Shown here one piece after another: positions 24,426-38,874 of a DNA stretch of 64,000 nucleotides. Numbering within the stretch: the first letter of the stretch is position 1; each line of letters opens with the position of its first letter. The position numbers and the translations under genes were made by a program. The stretch is from positions 2,604,001 through 2,668,000 of the forward strand of contig JAWQEG010001220.1 of assembly GCA_033782935.1 (NCBI GenBank), given 5' to 3'. The notes under the pieces are model-generated. The model made no database searches and had not been told where the DNA came from. It saw only the letters and a program-made list of their open reading frames with translations. This DNA comes from Petrolisthes cinctipes (Eukaryota; Arthropoda; Malacostraca; Decapoda; Porcellanidae).

Positions 24426-25797
24426 TGTTAGAGTATTTTCAAAATACAGGCCAAAAACATACTGAAAATCGATCTTTTAGGTGCCCAAAAGTCGATATGT
24501 GCATGCATCTTCTGTACCCGTTTATATCTCAAATTCTGGCCCTAAACACCCGAAAATTCGATATTTTGGGGTCCCAGAAGCGATCTGTACATGCCTACTC
24601 CGTGTTAGAGCATTTTCAAAATTCAGGCCCAAAACATGCTGAAAATCGATATTTTTGGTGCCCAAAGTCAATATGTGCATGTATCTTCTGTACCCGTTTA
24701 TATCTCAAATTCAGGCTCAAAACACCCGAAAATTCAATATTTTGTGGTCCCAGAAGCAATCTCTACATGCCTACTCCGTGTTAGAGTATTTTCAAAATAC
24801 AGGCCCAAAACATTCTGAAAATCTATATTTTAGATGCCCAAAGTCAATATGTGCATGTATCTTCTGTACCCGTTTATATCTCAAATTCAGGCTCAAAACA
24901 CCCGAAAATTCAATTTTTTGGGGTCCCAGAAGCAATCTGTACATGCCTACTCCGTGTTAGAGTATTTTCAAAATTCAGGCCCAAAACATGCTGAAAATCG
25001 ATATTTTTGGTGCCCAAAGTCAATATGTGCATGTATCTTCTGTACCTGTTTATATCTCAAATTCTGGCCCTAAACACCCGAAAATTCGATATTTTGGGGT
25101 CCCAGAAGCGATCTGTACATGCCTACTCCGTGGTAGAGTATTTTCAAAATTCAGGCCCAAAACATGCTGAAAATCGATATTTTTGGTGCCCAAAGTCAAT
25201 ATGTGCATGTATCTTCTGTACCCGTTTATATCTCAAATTCTGGCCCTAAACACCCGAAAATTCGATATTTAGGGGTCCCAGAGGCGATCTGTACATGCCT
25301 ACTCCGTGTTAGAGTATTTTCAAAATACATGCTCAACACATACTGAAAATCGATCTTTTAGGTGCACAAAAGTCGATATTGCATGCATCTTCAGTACCCG
25401 TTTATATCTCAAATTCAGGCTCAAAACACCCGAAAATTCAATATTTTGGGGTCCAAGAAGCAACCTGTACATGCCTACTCAGTGTTAGAGTATTTTCAAA
25501 ATACAGGCCCAAAACATGCTGAAAATCGATATTTTTGATGCCTATGTGCATGTATCTTCTGTACCCGTTTATATCTCAAATTCAGGCTCAAAACACCCGA
25601 AAATTCAATATTTGGGGGTCCCAGAAGCAATCTGTACGTGCCTACACAGTGCTAGAATATTTTCAAAATATAGGCTAAAAACATGCTAAAAATCGACATT
25701 TTAGGTGCAAAAAAATCGATATCTCAAATTCAGTCCCAAAACACCCGAAAATTCGATATTTAGAGGTCCCAGAAGGTATGTGTACATGCCTACTCCG
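24426..25797. repeat. 1372-bp octamer HOR, copy 3
   Basis: Directly abuts copy 2, the only tandem pair of octamers in the window. Same monomer order; private CAATTTTTTGGGG near 24912 and GGGGTCCAAGAAG near 25449. Confidence 0.92.
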
Positions 25798-27801
25798 TGT
25801 TAGAGTATTTTCAAAATACAGGCAAAAAACATACTGAAAATCGATCTTTTAGGTGCCCAAAAGTCGATATGTGCATGCATCTTCTGTACCCGTTTATATC
25901 TCAAATTCTGGCCCTAAACACCCGAAAATTCGATATTTTGGGGTCCCAGAAGCGATCTGTACATGCCTACTCCGTGTTAGAGTATTTTCAAAATTCAGGC
26001 CCAAAACATGCTGAAAATCGATATTTTTGGTGCGGAAAGTCAATATGTGCATGTATCTTCTGTACTCGTTTATATCTCAAATTCAGGCTCAAAACACCCG
26101 AAAATTCAATATTTTGGGGTCCCAGAAGCAATCTGTACGTGCCTACACAGTGCTAGAATATTTTCAAAATATAGGCTAAAAACATGCTAAAAATCGACAT
26201 TTTAGGTGCAAAAAAATCGATATCTCAAATTCAGTCCCAAAACACCCGAAAATTCGATATTTAGAGGTCCCAGAAGGTATGTGTACATGCCTACTCCGTG
26301 TTAGAGTATTTTCAAAATACAGGCAAAAAACATACTGAAAATCGATCTTTTAGGTGCCCAAAAGTCGATATGTGCATGCATCTTCTGTACCCGTTTATAT
26401 CTTAAATTCTGGCCCTAAACACCCGAAAATTCGATATTTTGGGGTCCCAGAAGCGATCTGTACATGCCTACTCCGTGTTAGAGTATTTTCAAAATTCAGG
26501 CCCAAAACATGCTGAAAATCGATATTTTTGGTGCGGAAAGTCAATATGTGCATGTATCTTCTGTACTCGTTTATATCTCAAATTCAGGCTCAAAACACCC
26601 GAAAATTCAATATTTTGGGGTCCCAGAAGCAATCTGTACATGCCTACACAGTGCTAGAATATTTTCAAAATATAGGCTAAAAACATGCTAAAAATCGACA
26701 TTTTAGGTGCCAAAAAATCGATATCTCAAATTCAGTCCCAAAACACCCGAAAATTCGATATTTAGAGGTCCCAGAAGGTATCTGTACATGCCTACTCCGT
26801 GTTAGAGTATTTTCAAAATACAGGCCAAAAACATACTGAAAATCGATCTTTTAGGTGCCCAAAAGTCGATATGTGCATGCATCTTCTGTACCCGTTTATA
26901 TCTCAAATTCTGGCCCTAAACACCCGAAAATTCGATATTTTGGGGTCCCAGAAGCGATCTGTACATGCCTACTCCGTGTTAGAGCATTTTCAAAATTCAG
27001 GCCCAAAACATGCTGAAAATCGATATTTTTGGTGCGGAAAGTCAATATCTGCATGTATCTTCTGTACTCGTTTATATCTCAAATTCAGGCTCAAAACACC
27101 CGAAAATTCAATATTTTGGGGTCCCAGAAGCAATCTGTACATGCCTACACAGTGCTAGAATATTTTCAAAATATAGGCTAAAAACATGCTAAAAATCGAC
27201 ATTTTATGTGCCAAAAAATCGATATCTCAAATTCAGTCCCAAAACACCCGAAAATTCGATATTTAGAGGTCCCAGAAGGTATCTGTACATGCCTACTCCG
27301 TGGTAGAGTATTTTCAAAATACAGGCCAAAAACATACTGAAAATCGATCTTTTAGGTGCCCAAAAGTCGATATGTGCATGCATCTTCTGTACCCGTTTAT
27401 ATCTCAAATTCTGGCCCTAAACACCCGAAAATTCGATATTTTGGGGTCCCAGAAGCGATCTGTACATGCCTACTCCGTGTTAGAGCATTTTCAAAATTCA
27501 GGCCCAAAACATGCTGAAAATCGATATTTTTGGTGCGGAAAGTCAATATGTGCATGTATCTTCTGTACCCGTTTATATCTCAAATTCAGGCTCAAAACAC
27601 CCGAAAATTCAATATTTTGTGGTCCCAGAAGCAATCTCTACATGCCTACTCCGTGTTAGAGTATTTTCAAAATATAGGCTAAAAACATGCTAAAAATCGA
27701 CATTTTAGGTGCCAAAAAATCGATATCTCAAATTCAGTCCCAAAACACCCGAAAATTCGATATTTAGAGGTCCCAGAAGGTATCTGTACATGCCTACTCC
27801 G
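25798..27801. repeat. Four 501-bp A2-B3-C units
   Basis: Starts 25798, 26299, 26800 and 27301. The last begins TGGTAGAG, and its C monomer begins TGTTAGAGTATTTTC before switching to C sequence (GGCTAAAAACATGC), so it is an A/C hybrid. Confidence 0.87.
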
Positions 27802-29173
27802 TGTTAGAGTATTTTCAAAATACAGGCCAAAAACATACTGAAAATCGATCTTTTAGGTGCACAAAAGTCGATATGTGCATGCATCTTCTGTACCCGTTTA
27901 TATCTCAAATTCTGGCCCTAAACACCCGAAAATTCGATATTTTGGGGTCCCAGAAGCGATCTGTACATGCCTACTCCGTGTTAGAGCATTTTCAAAATTC
28001 AGGCCCAAAACATGCTGAAAATCGATATTTTTGGTGCCCAAAGTCAATATGTGCATGTATCTTCTGTACCCGTTTATATCTCAAATTCAGGCTCAAAACA
28101 CCCGAAAATTCAATATTTTGTGGTCCCAGAAGCAATCTCTACATGCCTACTCCGTGTTAGAGTATTTTCAAAATACAGGCCCAAAACATTCTGAAAATCT
28201 ATATTTTAGATGCCCAAAGTCAATATGTGCATGTATCTTCTGTACCCGTTCATATCTCAAATTCAGGCTCAAAACACCCGAAAATTCAATATTTTGGGGT
28301 CCCAGAAGCAATCTGTACATGCCTACTCCGTGTTAGAGTATTTTCAAAATTCAGGCCCAAAACCTGCTGAAAATCGATATTTTTGGTGCCCAAAGTCAAT
28401 ATGTGCATGTATCTTCTGTACCTGTTTATATCTCAAATTCTGGCCCTAAACACCCGAAAATTCGATATTTTGGGGTCCCAGATGCGATCTGTACATGCCT
28501 ACTCCGTGGTAGAGTATTTTCAAAATTCAGGCCCAAAACATGCTGAAAATCGATATTTTTGGTGCCCAAAGTCAATATGTGCATGTATCTTCTGTACCCG
28601 TTTATATCTCAAATTCTGGCCCTAAACACCCGAAAATTCGATATTTAGGGGTCCCAGAGGCGATCTGTACATGCCTACTCCGTGTTAGAGTATTTTCAAA
28701 ATACATGCTCAACACATACTGAAAATCGATCTTTTAGGTGCACAAAAGTCGATATTGCATGCATCTTCAGTACCCGTTTATATCTCAAATTCAGGCTCAA
28801 AACACCCGAAAATTCAATATTTTGGAGTCCCAGAAGCAACCTGTACATGCCTACTCAGTGTTAGAGTATTTTCAAAATACAGGCCCAAAACATGCTGAAA
28901 ATCGATATTTTTGATGCCTATGTGCATGTATCTTCTGTACCCGTTTATATCTCAAATTCAGGCTCAAAACACCCGAAAATTCAATATTTGGGGGTCCCAG
29001 AAGCAATCTGTAAGTGCCTACACAGTGCTAGAATATTTTCAAAATATAGGCTAAAAACATGCTAAAAATCGACATTTTAGGTGCAAAAAAATCGATATCT
29101 CAAATTCAGTCCCAAAACACCCGAAAATTCGATATTTAGAGGTCCCAGAAGGTATGTGTACATGCCTACTCCG
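27802..29173. repeat. 1372-bp octamer HOR, copy 4
   Basis: Same order as the other octamers. Shares CAGATGCGATCTG and TTTTGGAGTCCC with copy 2. Its own changes are AAACCTGCTG near 28361 and CTGTAAGTGCC near 29009. Confidence 0.92.
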
Positions 29174-31678
29174 TGTTAGAGTATTTTCAAAATACAGGCA
29201 AAAAACATACTGAAAATCGATCTTTTAGGTGCCCAAAAGTCGATATGTGCATGCATCTTCTGTACCCGTTTATATCTCAAATTCTGGCCCTAAACACCCG
29301 AAAATTCGATATTTTGGGGTCCCAGAAGCGATCTGTACATGCCTACTCCATGTTAGAGTATTTTCAAAATTCAGGCCCAAAACATGCTGAAAATCGATAT
29401 TTTTGGTGCCCAAAGTCAATATGTGCATGTATCTTCTGTACTCGTTTATATCTCAAATTCAGGCTCAAAACACCCGAAAATTCAATATTTTGGGGTCCCA
29501 GAAGCAATCTGTACGTGCCTACACAGTGCTAGAATATTTTCAAAAAATAGGCTAAAAACATGCTAAAAATCGACATTTTAGGTGCAAAAAAATCGATATC
29601 TCAAATTCAGTCCCAAAACACCCGAAAATTCGATATTTAGAGGTCCCAGAAGGTATGTGTACATGCCTACTCCGTGTTAGAGTATTTTCAAAATACAGGC
29701 AAAAAACATACTGAAAATCGATCTTTTAGGTGCCCAAAAGTCGATATGTGCATGCATCTTCTGTACCCGTTTATATCTCAAATTCTGGCCCTAAACACCC
29801 GAAAATTCGATATTTTGGGGTCCCAGAAGCGATCTGTACATGCCTACTCCGTGTTAGAGTATTTTCAAAATACAGGCCCAAAACATGCTGAAAATCGATA
29901 TTTTTGGTGCGGAAAGTCAATATGTGCATGTATCTTCTGTACTCGTTTATATCTCAAATTCAGGCTCAAAACACCCGAAAATTCAATATTTTGGGGTCCC
30001 AGAAGCAATCTGTACATGCCTACACAGTGCTAGAATATTTTCAAAATATAGGCTAAAAACATGCTAAAAATCGACATTTTAGGTGCCAAAAAATCGATAT
30101 CTCAAATTCAGTCCCAAAACACCCGAAAATTCGATATTTAGAGGTCCCAGAAGGTATCTGTACATGCCTACTCCGTGTTAGAGTATTTTCAAAATACAGG
30201 CCAAAAACATACTGAAAATCGATCTTTTAGGTGCACAAAAGTCGATATGTGCATGCATCTTCTGTACCCGTTTATATCTCAAATTCTGGCCCTAAACACC
30301 CGAAAATTCGATATTTTGGGGTCCCAGAAGCGATCTGTACATGCCTACTCCGTGTTAGAGCATTTTCAAAATTCAGGCCCAAAACATGCTGAAAATCGAT
30401 ATTTTTGGTGCCCAAAGTCAATATGTGCATGTATCTTCTGTACCCGTTTATATCTCAAATTCAGGCTCAAAACACCCGAAAATTCAATATTTTGGGGTCC
30501 CAGAAGCAATCTATACATGCCTACTCAGTGCTAGAATATTTTCAAAATATAGGCTAAAAACATGCTAAAAATCGACATTTTAGGTGCCAAAAAATCGATA
30601 TCTCAAATTCAGTCCCAAAACACCCGAAAATTCGATATTTATGGGTCCCAGAAGCGATCTGTACATGCCTACTCCGTGTTAGAGTATTTTCAAAATACAT
30701 GCTCAAAACATACTGAAAATAGATCTTTTAGGTGCCCAAAAGTCGATATGTGCATGCATCTTCTGTACCCGTTTATATCTCAAATTCTGGCCCTAAACAC
30801 CCGAAAATTCTATATTTTCGGGTCCCAGAAGCGATCTGTACATGCCTTCTCCGAGTTAGAGTATTTTCAAAATTCAGGCCCAAAACATGCTGAAAATCGA
30901 TATTTTTGGTGCCCAAAGTCAATATGTGCATGTATCTTCTGTACCCGTTTATATCTCAAATTCAGGCTCAAAACACCCGAAAATTCAATATTTTGGGGTC
31001 CCAGAAGCAATCTGTACATGCCTACTCAGTGCTAGAATATTTTCAAAATATAGGCTAAAAACATGCTAAAAATCGATCTTTTAGGTGCCAAAAAGTCGAT
31101 ATCTCAAATTCAGTCCCAAAACACCCGAAAATTCGATATTTAGGGGTCCCAGAAGCGATCTGTACATGCCTACTCCGTGTTAGAGTATTTTCAAAATACA
31201 TGCTCAAAACATACTGAAAATCGATCTTTTAGGTGCACAAAAGTCGATATGTGCATGTATCTTCAGTACCCGTTTATATCTCAAATTCAGGCTCAAAACA
31301 CCCGAAAATTCAATATTTTGTGGTCCCAGAAGCAATCTGTACATGCCTACTCAGTGTTAGAGTATTTTCAAAATACAGGCCCAAAACATGCTGAAAATCG
31401 ATATTTTAGATGCCCAAAGTCAATATCTGCATGTATTTTCTGTACCCGTTTATATCTCAAATTCAGGCTCAAAACACCCGAAAATTCAATATTTTGGGGT
31501 CCCAGAAGCAATCTGTACATGCCTACACAGTGCTAGAATATTTTCAAAATATAGGCTAAAAACATGCTAAAAATCGACATTTTAGGTGTCAAAAAATCGA
31601 TATCTCAAATTCAGTCCCAAAACACCCGAAAATTCGATATTTAGAGGTCCCAGAAGGTATCTGTACATGCCTACTCCT
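29174..31678. repeat. Five 501-bp units
   Basis: Starts 29174, 29675, 30176, 30677 and 31178. Flavour changes from A2-B3 back to the A1/A2 alternation at about 30677. Unusual TTCTATATTTTCGGG occurs near 30808. Confidence 0.85.
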
Positions 31679-32355
31679 TGTTAGAGTATTTTCAAAATAC
31701 AGGCCAAAAACAAACTGAAAATCGATCTTTTAGGTGCCCAAAAGTCGATATGTGCATGCATCTTCTGTACCCGTTTATATCTCAAATTCTGGCCCTAAAC
31801 ACCCGAAAATTCGATATTTTGGGGTCCCAGAAGCGATCTGTACATGCCTACTCCGTGTCAGAGTATTTTCAAAATACATGCTCAAAACATACTGAAAATC
31901 GATCTTTTAGGTGCACAAAAGTCGATATGTGCATGCATCTTCAGTACCCGTTTATATCTCAATTTCAGGCTCAAAACACCCGAAAATTCAATATTTTGGG
32001 GTCCCAGAAGCAATCTGTACATGCCTACTCAGTGTTAGAGTATTTTCAAAATTCAGGCCCAAAACATGCTGAAAATCGATATTTTAGATGCCCAAAGTCA
32101 ATATGTGCATGTATCTTCTGTACCCGTTTATATCTCAAATTCAGGCTCAAAAACCCAAAAATTCAATATTTTGGGGTCCCAGAAGCAATCTGTACATGCC
32201 TACTCAGTGCTAGAATATTTTCAAAATATAGGCTAAAAACATGCTAAAAATCGATCTTTTAGGTGCCAAAAAGTCGATATCTCAAATTCAGTCCCAAAAC
32301 ACCCGAAAATTCGATATTTAGAGGTCCCAGAAGGTATGTGTACATGCCTACTCCG
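31679..32355. repeat. 677-bp tetramer unit A2-A1-B-C
   Basis: A2 (31679) is followed by a second A, an A1 beginning TGTCAGAG (31856), then B with a 1-bp loss (AAAAACCCAAAAATTC), then C. The TGTCAGAG marker recurs at 40554. Confidence 0.86.
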
Positions 32356-33727
32356 TGTTAGAGTATTTTCAAAATACAGGCAAAAAACATACTGAAAATC
32401 GATCTTTTAGGTGCCCAAAAGTCGATATGTGCATGCATCTTCTGTACCCGTTTATATCTCAAATTCTGGCCCTAAACACCCGAAAATTCGATATTTTGGG
32501 GTCCCAGAAGCGATCTGTACATGCCTACTCCGTGTTAGAGCATTTTCAAAATTCAGGCCCAAAACATGCTGAAAATCGATATTTTTGGTGCCCAAAGTCA
32601 ATATGTGCATGTATCTTCTGTACCCGTTTATATCTCAAATTCAGGCTCAAAACACCCGAAAATTCAATATTTTGTGGTCCCAGAAGCAATCTCTACATGC
32701 CTACTCCGTGTTAGAGTATTTTCAAAATACAGGCCCAAAACATTCTGAAAATCTATATTTTAGATGCCCAAAGTCAATATGTGCATGTATCTTCTGTACC
32801 CGTTTATATCTCAAATTCAGGCTCAAAACACCCGAAAATTCAATATTTTGGGGTCCCAGAAGCAATCTGTACATGCCTACTCCGTGTTAGAGTATTTTCA
32901 AAATTCAGGCCCAAAACATGCTGAAAATCGATATTTTTGGTGCCCAAAGTCAATATGTGCATGTATCTTCTGTACCTGTTTATATCTCAAATTCTGGCCC
33001 TAAACACCCGAAAATTCGATATTTTGGGGTCCCAGAAGCGATCTGTACATGCCTACTCCGTGGTAGAGTATTTTCAAAATTCAGGCCCAAAACATGCTGA
33101 AAATCGATATTTTTGGTGCCCAAAGTCAATATGTGCATGTATCTTCTGTACCCGTTTATATCTCAAATTCTGGCCCTAAACACCCGAAAATTCGATATTT
33201 AGGGGTCCCAGAGGCGATCTGTACATGCCTACTCCGTGTTAGAGTATTTTCAAAATACATGCTCAACACATACTGAAAATCGATCTTTTAGGTGCACAAA
33301 AGTCGATATTGCATGCATCTTCAGTACTCGTTTATATCTCAAATTCAGGCTCAAAACACCCGAAAATTCAATATTTTGGGGTCCCAGAAGCAACCTGTAC
33401 ATGCCTACTCAGTGTTAGAGTATTTTCAAAATACAGGCCCAAAACATGCTGAAAATCGATATTTTTGATGCCTATGTGCATGTATCTTCTGTACCCGTTT
33501 ATATCTCAAATTCAGGCTCAAAACACCCGAAAATTCAATATTTGGGGGTCCCAGAAGCAATCTGTACGTGCCTACACAGTGCTAGAATATTTTCAAAATA
33601 TAGGCTAAAAACATGCTAAAAATCGACATTTTAGGTGCAAAAAAATCGATATCTCAAATTCAGTCCCAAAACACCCGAAAATTCGATATTTAGAGGTCCC
33701 AGAAGGTATGTGTACATGCCTACTCCG
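32356..33727. repeat. 1372-bp octamer HOR, copy 5
   Basis: Same eight-monomer order. It begins with CAGGCAAAAAACATACTG, unlike the other copies. TTCAGTACTCG near 33323 is private. Confidence 0.92.
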
Positions 33728-36700
33728 TGTTAGAGTATTTTCAAAATACAGGCAAAAAACATACTGAAAATCGATCTTTTAGGTGCCCAAAAGTCGATAT
33801 GTGCATGCATCTTCTGTACCCGTTTATATCTCAAATTCTGGCCCTAAACACCCGAAAATTCGATATTTTGGGGTCCCAGAAGCGATCTGTACATGCCTAC
33901 TCCGTGTTAGAGTATTTTCAAAATTCAGGCCCAAAACATGCTGAAAATCGATATTTTTGTTGCGGAAAGTCAATATGTGCATGTATCTTCTGTACTCGTT
34001 TATATCTCAAATTCAGGCTCAAAACACCCGAAAATTCAATATTTTGGGGTCCCAGAAGCAATCTGTACATGCCTACACAGTGCTAGAATATTTTCAAAAT
34101 ATAGGCTAAAAACATGCTAAAAATCGACATTTTAGGTGCCAAAAAATCGATATCTCAAATTCAGTCCCAAAACACCCGAAAATTCGATATTTAGAGGTCC
34201 CAGAAGGTATCTGTACATGCCTACTCCGTGTTAGAGTATTTTCAAAATACAGGCCAAAAACATACTGAAAATCGATCTTTTAGGTGCCCAAAAGTCGATA
34301 TGTGCATGCATCTTCAGTACCCGTTTATATCTCAAATTCAGGCTCAAAACACCCGAAAATTCAATATTTTGGGGTCCCAGAAGCAATCTGTACATGCCTA
34401 CTCAGTGTTAGAGTATTTTCAAAATACAGGCCCAAAACATGCTGAAAATCGATATTTTAGATGCCCAAAGTCAATATGTGCATGTATTTTCTGTACCCGT
34501 TTATATCTCAAATTAAGGCTCAAAACACCCGAAAATTCAATATTTTGGGGTCCCAGAAGCAATCTGTACATGCCTACTCAGTGTTAGAGTATTTTCAAAA
34601 TATAGGCTAAAAACATGCTAAAAATCGATCTTTTAGGTGCCAAAAAGTCGATATCTCTAATTCAGTCCCAAAACACCCGAAAATTCAATATTTAGGGGTC
34701 CCAGAAGCGATCTGTACATGCCTACTCCGTGTTAGAGTATTTTCAAAATACATGCTCAAAACATACTGAAAATCGATCTTTTAGGTGCACAAAAGTCGAT
34801 ATGTGCATGCATCTTCAGTACCCGTTTATATCTCAAATTCAGGCTCAAAACACCCGAAAATTCAATATTTTGGGGTCCCAGAAGCAATCTGTACATGCCT
34901 ACTCAGTGTTAGAGTATTTTCAAAATACAGGCCCAAAACATGCTGAAAATCGATATTTTAGATGCCCAAAGTCAATATGTGCATGAATTTTCTGTACCTG
35001 TTTATATCTCAAATTCAGGCTCAAAACACCCGAAAATTCAATATTTTGGGGTCCAAGAAGCAATCTGTACATGCCTACACAGTGCTAGAATATTTTCAAA
35101 ATATAGGCTAAAAACATGCTAAAAATCGACATTTTAGGTGCCAAAAAATCGATATCTCAAATTCAGTCCCAAAACACCCGAAAATTCGATATTTAGAGGT
35201 CCCAGAAGGTATCTGTACATGCCTACTCCGTGTTAGAGTATTTTCAAAATACAGGCCAAAAACATACTGAAAATCGATCTTTTAGGTGCCCAAAAGTCGA
35301 TATGTGCATGCATCTTCTGTACCCGTTTATATCTCAAATTCTGGCCCTAAACACCCGAAAATTCGATATTTTGGGGTCCCAGAAGCGATCTGTACATGCC
35401 TACTCCGTGTTAGAGCATTTTCAAAATTCAGGCCCAAAACATGCTGAAAATCGATATTTTTGGTGCCCAAAGTCAATATGTGCATGTATCTTCTGTACCC
35501 GTTTATATCTCAAATTCAGTCTCAAAACACCCGAAAATTCAATATTTTGGGGTCCCAGAAGCAATCTATACATGCCTACTCAGTGCTAGAATATTTTCAA
35601 AATATAGGCTAAAAACATGCTAAAAATCGACATTTTAGGTGCCAAAAAATCGATATCTCAAATTCAGTCCCAAAACACCCGAAAATTCGATATTTAGGGG
35701 TCCCAGAAGGTATCTGTACATGCCTACTCCGTGTTAGAGTATTTTCAAAATACATGCTCAAAACATACTGAAAATCGATATTTTAGGTGCACAAAAGTCG
35801 ATATGTGCATACATCTTCAGTACCCGTTTATATCACAAATTCAGGCTCAAAACACCCGAAAATTCAATATTTTGGGGTCCCAGAAGCAATCTGTACATGC
35901 CTACTCAGTGTTAGAGTATTTTCAAAATACAGGCCCAAAACATGCTGAAAATCGATATTTTAGATGCCCAAAGTCAATATGTGCATGTATCTTCTGTACC
36001 CGTTTATATCTCAAATTCAGGCTCAAAACACCCGAAAATTCAATATTTTGGGGTCCCAGAAGCAATCTGTACATGCCTACACAGTGCTAGAATATTTTCA
36101 AAATATAGGCTAAAAACATGCTAAAAATCGACATTTTAGGTGCCAAAAAATCGATATCTCTAATTCAGTCCCAAAACACCCGAAAATTCGATATTTAGAG
36201 GTCCCAGAAGGTATCTGTACATGCCTACTCCGTGTTAGAGTAATTTCAAAATACAGGCCAAAAACATACTGAAAATCGATCTTTTAGGTGCCCAAAAGTC
36301 GATATGTGCATGCATCTTCTGTACCCGTTTATATATCAAATTCTGGCCCTAAACACCCGAAAATTCGATATTTTGGGGTCCCAGAAGCGATCTGTACATG
36401 CCTACTCCGTGTTAGAGTATTTTCAAAATTCAGGCCCAAAACATGCTAAAATCGATATTTTTGGTGCCCAAAGTCAATATGTGCATGTATCTTCTGTACC
36501 CGTTTATATCTCAAATTCAGGCTCAAAACACCCGAAAATTCAATATTTTGGGGTCCCAGAAGCAATCTGTACATGCATACTCATTGCTAGAATATTTTCA
36601 AAATATAGGCTAAAAACATGCTGAAAATCGATCTTTTAGGTGCCAAAAAGTCGATATCTCAAATTCAGTCCCAAAACACCCGAAAATTCGATATTTAGGG

Positions 36701-37233
36701 GTCCCAGAAGCGATCTGTACATGCCTACTCCGTGTTAGAGTATTTTCAAAATACATGCTCAAAACATACTCAAAATCGATCTTTTAGGTGCACAAAAGTC
36801 GATATGTGCATGCATCTTCAGTACCCGTTTATATCTCAAATTCAGGCTCAAAACACCCGAAAATTCAATATTTTGGGGTCCCAGAAGCAATCTGTACATG
36901 CCTACTCAGTGTTAGAGTATTTTCAAAATACAGGCCCAAAACATGTTGAAAATCGATATTTTAGATGCCCAAAGTCAATATGTGCATGTATTTTCTGTAA
37001 CCGTTTATATCTCAAATTCAGGCTCAAAACACCCGAAAATTCAATATTTTGGGGTCCCAGAAGCAATCTGTACATGCCTACACAGTGCTAGAATATTTTC
37101 AAAATATAGGCTAAAAACATGCTAAAAATCGACATTTTAGGTGTCAAAAAATCGATATCTCAAATTAAGTCCCAAAACACCCGAAAATTCAATATTTTGG
37201 GGTCCCAGAAGCAATCTGTACATGCCTACTCCG
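33728..37233. repeat. Seven trimer units of mixed flavour
   Basis: Starts 33728, 34229, 34730, 35231, 35732, 36233 and 36733. The 36233 unit is 500 bp (CATGCTAAAATCG, one A lost). The first has the rightmost B3 monomer, with private TTTTTGTTGCGG. The rest mostly alternate A1-B1-C1 with A2-B2-C1/C2. Confidence 0.85.
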
Positions 37234-37547
37234 TGTTAGAGTATTTTCAAAATACAGGCCAAAAACATGCTGAAAATCGATATTTTAGATGCCCAAAGTC
37301 AATATGTGCATGCATCTTCTGTACCCGTTTATATCTCAAATTCAGGCTCAAAACACCCGAAAATTCAATATTTTGGGGTCCCAGAAGCAATCTGTACAGT
37401 GCTAGAATATTTTCAAAATATAGGCTAAAAACATGCTAAAAATCGATCTTTTATGTGCCAAAAAGTCGATATCTCAAATTCAGTCCCAAAACACCCGAAA
37501 ATTCGATATTTAGGGGTCCCAGAAGCGATCTGTACATGCCTACTCCG
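37234..37547. repeat. 314-bp dimer unit B-C
   Basis: A B-type monomer with the 10-bp junction loss (166 bp) followed by C (148 bp). The preceding C runs from AATTAAGTCCC into AATTCAATATTTTGGGG, a C/B mosaic that marks the exchange point. Confidence 0.83.
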
Positions 37548-38549
37548 TGTTAGAGTATTTTCAAAATACATGCTCAAAACATACTGAAAATCGATCTTTT
37601 AGGTGCCCAAAAGTCGATATGTGCATGCATCTTCAGTACCCGTTTATATCTCAAATTCAGGCTCAAAACACCCGAAAATTCAATATTTTGGGGTCCCAGA
37701 AGCAATCTGTACATGCCTACTCAGTGTTAGAGTATTTTCAAAATACAGGCCCAAAACATGCTGAAAATCGATATTTTAGATGCCCAAAGTCAATATGTGC
37801 ATGTATTTTCTGTACCCGTTTATATCTCAAATTCAGGCTCAAAACACCCGAAAATTCAATATTTTGGGGTCCCAGAAGCAATCTGTACATGCCTACTCAG
37901 TGTTAGAGTATTTTCAAAATATAGGCTAAAAACATGCTAAAAATCGATCTTTTAGGTGCCAAAAAGTCGATATCTCTAATTCAGTCCCAAAACACCCGAA
38001 AATTCAATATTTAGGGGTCCCAGAAGCGATCTGTACATGCCTACTCCGTGTTAGAGTATTTTCAAAATACATGCTCAAAACATACTGAAAATCGATCTTT
38101 TAGGTGCACAAAAGTCGATATGTGCATGCATCTTCAGTACCCGTTTATATCTCAAATTCAGGCTCAAAACACCCGAAAATTCAATATTTTGGGGTCCCAG
38201 AAGCAATCTGTACATGCCTACTCAGTGTTAGAGTATTTTCAAAATACAGGCCCAAAACATGCTGAAAATCGATATTTTAGATGCCCAAAGTCAATATGTG
38301 CATGAATTTTCTGTACCTGTTTATATCTCAAATTCAGGCTCAAAACACCCGAAAATTCAATATTTTGGGGTCCAAGAAGCAATCTGTACATGCCTACTCA
38401 GTGCTAGAATATTTTCAAAATATAGGCTAAAAACATGCTAAAAATCGATCTTTTAGGTGCCAAAAAGTCGATATCTCAAATTCAGTCCCAAAACACCCGA
38501 AAATTCGATATTTAGGAGTCCCAGAAGCGATCTGTACATGCCTACTCCG
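37548..38549. repeat. Two 501-bp units repeated 1326 bp later
   Basis: 37548 and 38049. TGCATGTATTTTC, TACTCAGTGTTAGAG at the B/C border, TGCATGAATTTTC and GGGGTCCAAGAAG reappear at 38875-39875 (offset about 1326). Parts of both also match 34229-35230 (offset 3319). Confidence 0.8.
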
Positions 38550-38874
38550 TGTTAGAGTATTTTCAAAATACATGCTCAAAACATACTGAAAATCGATCTT
38601 TTAGGTGCACAAAAGTCGATATGTGCATGCATCTTCAGTACCCGTTTATATCTCAATTTCAGGCTCAAAACACCCGAAAATTCAATATTTTGGGGTCCCA
38701 GAAGCAATCTGTACATGCCTACTCAGTGCTAGAATATTTTCAAAATATAGGCTAAAAACATGCTAAAAATCGATCTTTTAGGTGCCAAAAAGTCGATATC
38801 TCAAATTCAGTCCCAAAACACCCGAAAATTCGATATTTAGGGGTCCCAGAAGGTATCTGTACATGCCTACTCCG
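38550..38874. repeat. 325-bp dimer unit A1-C
   Basis: A1 with CTCAATTTCAGG is followed directly by C. B is missing, as at 8015-8339. Confidence 0.87.

Noticed and set aside
31678..32247. Longest ORF (189 codons)
   Set aside because: It is long only because a 677-bp unit contains two A monomers and B has a 1-bp loss that shifts frame past a stop. Pure satellite sequence.
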